DNA of 64,000 bases from Proteles cristata cristata (lineage: Eukaryota; Chordata; Mammalia; Carnivora; Hyaenidae): contig JAESUZ010001735.1 in NCBI GenBank assembly GCA_017311185.1, positions 2,418,001-2,482,000 of the forward strand, in the 5' to 3' direction. Shown here piece after piece: positions 58,180-64,000 of the stretch. Every line of letters begins with the position of its first letter. Positions within the stretch are counted from its first letter, which is position 1. Below the pieces are notes generated by a model that was given only the letters and a program-made list of their open reading frames with translations, was not told the origin of the DNA and made no database searches. A program made the translations under genes and the position numbers.

Positions 58180-58575
58180 ATGATTCCACGACAGGATCAC
58201 AGTTCTCAGACCCTCAAGGGCACACTTTCCTGATCTCTCTTTCGGGAACACAATGACTGCAATTCACCTAGCTGTAGATGCTCATTCCCTCACGTCGTTT
58301 TATTTCTGAAAACCGGTTGCATCTTATAATCAATGGTGCGCGCCAGCCTCATCGGTAGAGGCCTTATTTCTTTCTGACTTGGGCAAAGTACCAGCGCACA
58401 TTATCTTAGACCTGGCAGCACACGGCCCCGTTTCCCTTCCCAGATTTAGTTCATTGGAGACGAGAGAATACGGAGCTGCTCCAGGGACATTTGACACTGT
58501 CCCCAGGCCCTTTTCCAGCCCATTTTCCCACTGGAAAGCATCTGCTCGATATATAAAATCAACAGCCCTCCTTAA
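58180..58575. other. No feature recognised
   Basis: Unique-looking sequence between two SINEs. Confidence 0.4.
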
Positions 58576-58590
58576 AAAAAAATTTTTTGG

Positions 58591-58817
58591 GGGGCGCCTG
58601 GGTGGCTTAGTCGGTTGAGCGTCCGACGTTCGCTTAGGTCATGATCTCGCGGTTCGTGGGTTCGAGCCCCGCGTCGGGCTCCGTGCTGACGGCCGGCTCG
58701 GAGCCTGGAGCCTGTTTCAGTCTGTGACTCCCTTTCTCTCTGACCCTCCCCTACTCGCGCTGTCTCTCTCTCTCTCTCTCTCTCTCTCCTAGAAATAAAT
58801 AAAACATTAAAAAAAAT
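58591..58817 (+). mobile_element. tRNA-Lys SINE, type B
   Basis: ggggcgcctgggtggcttag, ggttcgagccccgcgtcggg, gtgctgacggccggctcgga, long (CT)n, ctcctagaaataaataaaac. The A/T-rich insertion site (aaaaaaaaattttttg) blurs the duplication. Confidence 0.96.
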
Positions 58818-58829
58818 TTTTTTTTTTGT

Positions 58830-59329
58830 AACTTGCTCTGCCCTGAATCCTTACTTTGGTCTCTCCACACCCACATCCATGCTTTCACTCTTGTGACTCT
58901 AGCCTGTAAGGGCCCCCAAACCTTCTGTTCACCCTCTCATAGTCTGTCATACTTCAGTGAAGCTCAGGCACTTGAGAGGCCCCCCTACAAAGCCCAGGAC
59001 CCCTGATGGTCATTGTCGCATTGAGGCAAGGCTTCCCCCAGCTGGACTTGGCTAAGGTGGTCCGTCAGGGGGGTGTCCCACAGAACACTCTCATAACGAC
59101 CCAACCTGGGGTAGACCAGATGTCCATGCCCATTCTCCCCGCCAGTCCCTAGAACTTGGCTTCTCTCAAGGTTCATGGTCACTTGGGAGATCACTAGATT
59201 CATGTCCCAGGAAAGAGGCCTTTTTGTTATTTATCCTTTATGATTCAGCTTATGTCCCAACACCTGTATGAAATCCTCAAGTTGAGTTAGCTACCCCCTC
59301 TGTGTTCCCATAGCCCTCCCCGCTTTTCT
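58830..59329. other. No feature recognised
   Basis: Unique-looking sequence with one chance reverse frame (58,985-59,203). Confidence 0.4.
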
Positions 59330-59553
59330 TTAATGTTTTTTTTTTTTTAAATTTATTTCTGAGAGAGAGAGAGAGAGACAGCGTGAGCAGCGGAGGGTCA
59401 GAGAGAGAGGGAGTCACAGACTGAAACAGGCTCCAGGCTCTGAGCTGGCAGTCAGCACAGAGCCCGACGTGAGGCTCGAACCCACGAACCGTGAGATCAT
59501 GACCGAGGCTTTTGAAGGTCAGACACTTGGCCCACTGAGCCGCAGGCGCTTCC
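59330..59553 (-). mobile_element. tRNA-Lys SINE, reverse, type B
   Basis: T-run, atttatttctgagagagaga, ctggcagtcagcacagagcc, aggctcgaacccacgaaccg. The head end is altered: the aagtcggacgcttaacc segment is replaced by ggcttttgaaggtcagacac, ending ccgcaggcgc. Confidence 0.93.
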
Positions 59554-59634
59554 ATAGCCCCTTGAACTTTGCCTGGACCACAGCACACATCACAATAAAT
59601 TCTCATTGTCATTTTGACTGGCCTCGCTCTACGA

Positions 59635-59815
59635 GGCCAGTATTCTCAAACTTGAGCCCGCATCAGACTTTTCGGGAGCTCTGGTTAAAACACAGAGTGC
59701 TGGGCCCTTCTCCCACATATTTCTGATTCAATAGCTTAGGATGGGGACAGAATTTGCATTTCAAACGAGGTGCCACCGATGTCCCTTATTCAAAGATCAC
59801 ACTTCGAGAGCTGAT
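59635..59815 (+). repeat. MER20-like hAT fragment
   Basis: tattctcaaacttgagcccg, gggagctctggttaaaacac, gagtgctgggcccttctccc, ttctgattcaatagcttagg, gaatttgcatttcaaacgag, gagagctgatct: the general MER20-type order with its outer 'ctcaaac' word. Confidence 0.6.
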
Positions 59816-59989
59816 CTCACCCACGGGTCCATTAGGATCTGGGACCTTTGCTTCCTTAAAATTTCCTAGATTCCTAGCACACAGTAGGCAGCTGACATAT
59901 ATGCCTAAGTACATTCAGTCAGGTTTTAATTAAATGCCCCTCTGTGCTAAGAATTGGCTATGAAACCTTATAAAAATAGACACGATTTA

Positions 59990-60253
59990 TTTATAAGTGG
60001 CAAGATTTGGAAACAACCTAAATGTCCGTGGATACATGAATAGATAAAGAAGATGCGGTCTATATACATAATGAAATATTACCGCCATGAAAAAAAATAA
60101 TAATAATCTTGTCATTCACCACAGCAAATGGGTGGAGCGAGAGGGGTGTTTTCTGAGTGAAATGAAACAGAGAAAGACAAAAATACCATATGAGTTCACT
60201 TAGATGTGGAATCTAAAACACAAATGAACCAAACCTCCCCTCCCCCCTGCCCC

Positions 60254-60296
<43 letters not shown>

Positions 60297-60632
60297 AAAT
60301 AGAGTCATAAATACAGAGAACAAACCCCTCTGGTGATTTCCAGAGGGTAGACAGGTGGGTGGAAGGTTGGGTGAAATATGGTGCAGGAGAGGAAGAGGTA
60401 CAAACCCCCAGGTATAAGGTAAATAAGTCACCGGGGGTGGAAGGCACAGCCTTGGAAATATAGTCAGTAACGTGTAACTCTGCACGATAAAGTAACTTTG
60501 TATGATGACAGGAAGTCACTACCCTCTTCCTGGGGAGCATTTCATAGTGTATACAGCTGTCCACCCCACTATGTTAGACACCTGAAACTAATATAATATT
60601 GTACGTTGACTATGCTTCAATTTTTAAAAATG
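59990..60632 (+). repeat. Old L1M 3' region
   Basis: ggaaacaacctaaatgtccg, agaagatgcggtctatatac, aatgaaatattaccgccatg, ttcacttagatgtggaatct, gtgatttccagagggtagac, cacctgaaactaatataata, ttgactatgcttcaattttt. This is the ORF2 end and 3' UTR of an old mammalian L1 (L1MA-like), with a (CA)n inserted or expanded at 60,260-60,291. Confidence 0.88.
60260..60291 (+). repeat. (CA)n microsatellite
   Basis: About 15 CA units preceded by cgcgcg, inside the old L1. The Z-DNA-prone gcgcgcaca junction is notable. Confidence 0.95.
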
Positions 60633-60636
60633 GGGG

Positions 60637-61072
60637 AGGGGCGCTTGGGCGGGTCAGCTGGTTGAATGTCCAACTCTTGATTTTGGCTCAGATCATGATC
60701 CCAGGTTGTGGGATCAAGCCCCGAGTCGGGTTCCGTGCTGAACATGGAGGCTGCTTAAGATTCTCTCTCTCAGGGGGCGTCTGGGTGACTCAGTCGGTTG
60801 AGCGTCTCTGACTTGAGCTCAGGTCATGATCTCACGGTCTGTGGGCTCGAGCCCCGCGTCGGGCTCTGTGCTGACAGCTCAGAGCCTGGAGCCTGCTTCG
60901 GATTCTGTGTCTCCCTCTCTCTCTGCTCTTCCCCCACTCATGCTCTGTGTCTCTCTCTCTCAAAAATAAACGTTTTAAAAAAAGATTCTCTCTCTCTCTC
61001 TCTTTCCCCCTCTGCCCCTTTCCCCCACTTGTGCTTTCTGTCTCTAAAAAAAATAAAAAATAAAAAATTTTT
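60637..61072 (+). mobile_element. Older tRNA-Lys SINE, split by a younger SINE
   Basis: Head part 60,637-60,771 (ggggcgcttgggcgggtcag, ttgtgggatcaagccccgag, aacatggaggctgcttaaga). Tail part about 60,984-61,072 (attctctctctctctc, ttgtgctttctgtctctaaa). The middle lacks the type A/B words, so it is an older type. A complete type-A copy sits at the junction. Confidence 0.93.
60772..60981 (+). mobile_element. tRNA-Lys SINE, type A, nested
   Basis: gggggcgtctgggtgactca, gggctcgagccccgcgtcgg, gtgctgacagctcagagcct, ctctctcaaaaataaacg. Exact 15-bp duplication of host SINE sequence, aagattctctctctc, at 60,757-60,771 and 60,982-60,996. Confidence 0.96.
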
Positions 61073-61829
61073 AAGATGCATAAAAGGAGTAGCAACAGGT
61101 GCTTTGTCCGGCAGGAGGTACTTAATCCTATTAGTTACGGGATCTAAGAGCATCTTCCACTGTTTCTTCCTCAGAGTCTGTCTCCCTCTTAGTCCATCCC
61201 CACCAAACCCAGTGACATATGTGTTATTATCCCTGCTCTGCCAAGGAATTGGCAACATCGTGGAAAGTCTCTAATTTTTGATGTGGATTTTCTTACCCCT
61301 GAGGTCCTCAGGTATGATAGCAGGCATTGAATTAAAACCATGTGTGAAATAGAATAAATTTTCCTAGAGGTTCGGGTTTTCTGAGGGATCTAGGAAAGGG
61401 AGGAGACGGTCTGACACACGCAAATACATTGGCAGAACTCCGTTGTTCCAAATTGACTAGATCAAAATAATTTGTGTCACAAAACACAATACTCACAGGG
61501 GAACCTGACACCGTGTTCTCGGAACCTCCGAGCCTCCAGGTAGTAATCTCCTCCACATCCGGCTATGCTGGAGGGAAGCCACTTGTTGGTCAGAATTCCA
61601 ACCCTGTGCTTGGGGCCATTTAAGGGACAAGGCTGGTAGAGAGCAGGTCAGCAAACTGGGTCACTTATTTCTTTATTTTTTACAAGCCCCTGGGAGTCTG
61701 ATGTATAAAGTTGGAGCTTTTTCAGCACCATTGGAAATGCATCTGTAGCAAAGCATGGTTGACTCAACACACATTGTCCCGTCGCCTGTGCTAAAAGGAC
61801 AGCAATTTTGTTTGAGAAAATAGTAACCC
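61073..61829. other. No feature recognised
   Basis: Unique-looking sequence with small chance frames. Confidence 0.4.
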
Positions 61830-62260
61830 CAGTCCCAATGGATGAACTGTCTCATTCTAGGCAAACTATTGCTAGCCTATCCCGGCTTCCCCGAGACTTC
61901 TCTCATGGCCTCACTTGCAGCTGGGAATTACTATGTGATCCCCTTTTGGGAAGGATAAGAAGACAGATTTTCAAGGATCATTCTGCTCCTGCCCCATCTT
62001 TCCTGTTTGGGATGCTAGTGTGATGGCTGGAGCTGTGGCAGCCACCTTGAGACCATGGGAGGAAAACCGTGATGAATGAAAGCCAACAAGATAAGAATGG
62101 CTGGGCGTAGGACTTTAATGCTATTGCTAAGCTGCTGCACCAGTCTGAGACTGCTTGCCTCTGGTCTTATTTTAGTTACCAATGAATATCATTTTGGTTT
62201 AAGGCACTCCTTGTAGACAGAAGTGTTCTTACCTGATAGATAATCCCAGAGTCCATCCTT
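61830..62260 (+). repeat. Probable ancient interspersed repeat, family not named
   Basis: The stretch gagacttctctcatggcctc, gtgatggctggagctgtggc, agccaccttgagaccatggg, gaatgaaagccaacaagata, and a tail with tttggtttaaggcactcctt resembles a repeat I have met elsewhere ('gatggctggagctgcagcagccatcttg ... gatgaaagccaac'). I cannot name it reliably. Confidence 0.45.
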
Positions 62261-62359
62261 CCAATAAATGCAGGCCTTTGTTCTCCTACTGGGTCATTTT
62301 CCTTTATAGCCCAAACTTTGATTTTCTCTGAAAAATCTAAATTTCAAACAATGATTTTC

Positions 62360-62545
62360 CTATGTTCCTTCCCATAAATATCTGCTGAGTACTGTCTACA
62401 CGTCAGACATTCCTCTGGGCATTGCGGTAGGACAAGGGGAAAAAAGCAAAGTCTCTGTTCTTACGGAACTTGCCCTCTAGAGGCAGGAGACAGGAAACAA
62501 AGCACAGAAGCAGGTCAGGGAGTGCCTGGTGCCGCCCAGAAGACA
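62360..62545 (+). repeat. Ancient retroposon fragment
   Basis: tatctgctgagtactgtcta, cgtcagacattcctctgggc, aaagtctctgttcttacgga and acttgccctctagaggcagg follow the common 'tattgagtgcctactatgtgccagg ... gtccctgctctcatggagcttacattctag' relic. Same type as 46,355. Confidence 0.6.
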
Positions 62546-62603
62546 GAAGGGAAACAGCAACTTGAGAGGGAGAGAGAGACGATCCAAAGAAAGGAGACGA
62601 TCC

Positions 62604-62830
62604 GGGGCGCCTGGGTGGCTTAGTCGGTTAAGCGTCCGACTTTCGCTTAGATCATGATCTCGCGGTTCGTGGGTTCGAGCCCCGTGTCAGGCTCTGTGCT
62701 GACTGCCAGCTCAGAGCCTGGAGCCTGTTTCAGCCTGTGACTCCCTCTCTCTCTGACCCTCCCCTGCTCACGCTGTCTCTCTCTCTCTCCCCTAAAAATA
62801 AATAAAACATTAAAAAAAAAAAACATTAAA
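62604..62830 (+). mobile_element. tRNA-Lys SINE, type B, with long A-rich tail
   Basis: ggggcgcctgggtggcttag, gggttcgagccccgtgtcag, ctgactgccagctcagagcc, gaccctcccctgctcacgct, and a tail in which the aacattaaaa unit is repeated. Exact 18-bp duplication aaagaaaggagacgatcc at 62,586-62,603 and 62,848-62,865. Probably one of the youngest insertions here. Confidence 0.97.
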
Positions 62831-62865
62831 AAAAAAAAAAAAAAAAGAAAGAAAGGAGACGATCC

Positions 62866-63239
62866 GAAGGAAGGGAATTCCGTCAGACAGAGGAAAGAAA
62901 TGACAGGTTCAGTCCCTACTTATGCTCTAGGTCCAGCAAGGAGACAGCTGGGGGGGGGAGGGGGGGCGCGGACGGGGCAGGGAAGGGGAGGGGTCCAGAG
63001 TTGGGTTCCTAGAAGCAGGGAGGACTTGGAAGCTACAGGGAGAAGTTCTCTGCGGACGTGGGAGCTATGCATTGGTCATCGCTGGTTCCTACTCCCCCTC
63101 CCGCAGGCACCTGCTCTCACTTCCCTGTCATCCCTACCTCACCTCTGCTTCCCTTGCTCACTCCCTGCCAACCCGAGTGCCTGACCCACAACTGACGAAC
63201 AAACCAAAAAACCTTACTTATGGAATGTGTGGACGAGCG
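62866..63239. other. GC-rich unique sequence with G-runs
   Basis: No repeat family or exon recognised. Contains the G-run cluster at 62,950-62,993, which could form a G-quadruplex. Confidence 0.5.
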
Positions 63240-63410
63240 CTTGGTTTATAGAAGGCCAACCAGTGAAATCAAGTCCACTTGCTATCCTGTGACTCTGGGC
63301 CAGATTGACCACGTCTCTATGCCTCTGTCTCCTCGCCTGTAATGGGGCCTGTGTCCTTCCCTGTAGGGACCATTGTCGTAATCCCCTTTAGCATTTTTGT
63401 AAGAATGCAA
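63240..63410 (+). repeat. MIR fragment
   Basis: ccagtgaaatcaagtccact, tatcctgtgactctgggcca, cgtctctatgcctctgtctc, ctgtaatggggcctgtgt: MIR order with moderate divergence. Confidence 0.7.
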
Positions 63411-63420
63411 GAGTCATGAC

Positions 63421-63571
63421 AGAGCACCTGGGTGGCTCAGTCGGTTAAGCGTCTGACTTCGGCTGGGGTCATGATCTCGTGGGTCATGAGTTTGAGCCCC
63501 GCATTATGCTCGCAGCACAGAGCCTATTGCAAATCCTCTATCCCAACCCCTCTCAAAAATAAATATTTAAA
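63421..63571 (+). mobile_element. tRNA-Lys SINE, shortened; host of the next copy
   Basis: agagcacctgggtggctcag, gagtttgagccccgcattat, gctcgcagcacagagcctat, tctcaaaaataaatatttaa. The CT-rich segment is mostly lost. Its A-tail received the next SINE. Confidence 0.92.
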
Positions 63572-63809
63572 GGGGCGCCTGGGTGGCTCAGTCGGTTAAG
63601 TGGCTGACTTCATCTCAGGTCATGATCTTCCTGTCCCTGGGTTTGAGCCCCGTGTCGGGCTCTGTGCTGACAGCTCAGAGCCTGGAGCCTGCTTTGGATT
63701 CTGATTCCCTCTCTCTCTGCCCCTGCCCTGCTCAAGCTCTGTCTCTCTCTGTCTCAAAAATAAAATAAACATTAAAAAAGAAATTTAAAAAAATAAAAAA
63801 TAAAAAATA
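63572..63809 (+). mobile_element. tRNA-Lys SINE, type A, inserted into a SINE tail
   Basis: ggggcgcctgggtggctcag, gtgctgacagctcagagcct, ctgtctcaaaaataaaataa, long A-rich tail. Duplication aataaatatttaaag at 63,558-63,572 and 63,810-63,824 is host SINE tail sequence. Confidence 0.94.
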
Positions 63810-63854
63810 AATAAATATTTAAAGAAAAAGGAAAAGCTATAGGTACCATCCCAG

Positions 63855-63990
63855 ATGTCCACAACCCTATGAAATGGGTCCTCTGATATCCCCATTTTAC
63901 GGAGGACGAAACTGAAGCACCCAGCGCTTTAGTCATGTGCCCAAGGTCCCCCAGCTGCTAAGCGGGGGAGTCAGAATTGGAATTACCATG
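63855..63990 (-). repeat. MIR fragment
   Basis: aaccctatgaaatgggtcct, tatccccattttacggagga, gaaactgaagcacccagcgc and gtgcccaaggtcccccagct are reverse MIR in order. The window ends just after it. Confidence 0.82.
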
Positions 63991-64000
63991 CGCGGGGGCG

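Noticed and set aside
60798..61274. 158-codon frame
   Set aside because: It is the translation of a nested SINE pair. The VCGLEPRVGLCADSSEPGAC-type string recurs in other frames that cross type A SINEs.
62470..62490. CTCF-like word gccctctagaggcagg
   Set aside because: It fits the consensus only with an inserted base and lies in an ancient retroposon fragment. Too weak to list.
34542..64000. tRNA-Lys genes
   Set aside because: Each tRNA-like head (ggctcagtcggttaag ... ggttcgagcccc) belongs to a SINE, with a non-tRNA body, A-tail and flanking duplications. The cloverleaf is not intact.
1..64000. CRISPR arrays, operons, ribosome binding sites, prophage or plasmid features
   Set aside because: The repeat content is wholly that of a mammalian nuclear genome and nothing prokaryotic is seen. 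The regularly met short repeats are dispersed SINEs, not spacer arrays.

Overview
This is mammalian nuclear DNA, from a carnivore and most likely a felid. The main evidence is about two dozen tRNA-Lys-derived carnivore SINEs that begin ggggcgcctgggtggct, carry pol III A- and B-box sequences, and mostly have the cat-type 3' body (gacagctcagagcctggag or gactgccagctcagagcct) rather than the dog or bear/mustelid type. L1 3' ends of the carnivore kind, a carnivore-type Tigger family and relics of MIR, L2, MER5A and MER20 fit the same reading. I find no protein-coding exon, tRNA, rRNA or other functional RNA gene that I can support. Every long reading frame lies in repeat sequence or is of a length expected by chance, so the window reads as intergenic or intronic DNA.

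Layout. Bases 1-34,530 are almost free of young repeats. They hold two 5'-truncated L1 insertions with perfect target-site duplications (671-1,727 and 11,800-12,414), a decayed L1 endonuclease-domain fragment near 16.3-16.5 kb, weak MIR/L2 relics, and two copies of one Tigger DNA transposon: a deleted 734-bp copy (24,683-25,416) and a nearly full-length 2.34-kb copy with a recognisable but broken transposase (29,402-31,741). I find no tRNA-Lys SINE there. Bases 34,531-64,000 are the opposite: 24 such SINEs in 29.5 kb (16 plus, 8 minus), including two SINE-into-SINE nests, plus L1 3' ends, a probable carnivore LTR, HAL1/L1M, L2, MIR, MER5A and MER20 relics, (CA)n tracts and G-rich runs.

The SINEs fall into at least three sequence types. 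Type A has tgacagctcagagcc and ends ctcaaaaataaa. Type B has ctgactgccagctcagagcc, gaccctcccctgctcacgctg and cctagaaataaa. An older type has a shorter, divergent middle (37,344 and the outer element at 60,637). Type B copies mostly have clean A-tails and near-perfect duplications, so they look youngest. In one of the two nests the outer copy is of the older type and the inner copy is type A.

Nothing here amounts to a new molecular system. The items most worth a second look are the sharp SINE-poor/SINE-rich boundary near 34.5 kb, the Tigger parent/derivative pair, two CTCF-like motifs flanking the shorter Tigger copy, and three non-repeat stretches (14.4-14.96 kb, 36.5-36.8 kb, 38.95-39.13 kb) whose motif content suggests candidate regulatory elements. 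Repeat family names were recognised by eye from memory of consensus sequences and were not checked by any search.
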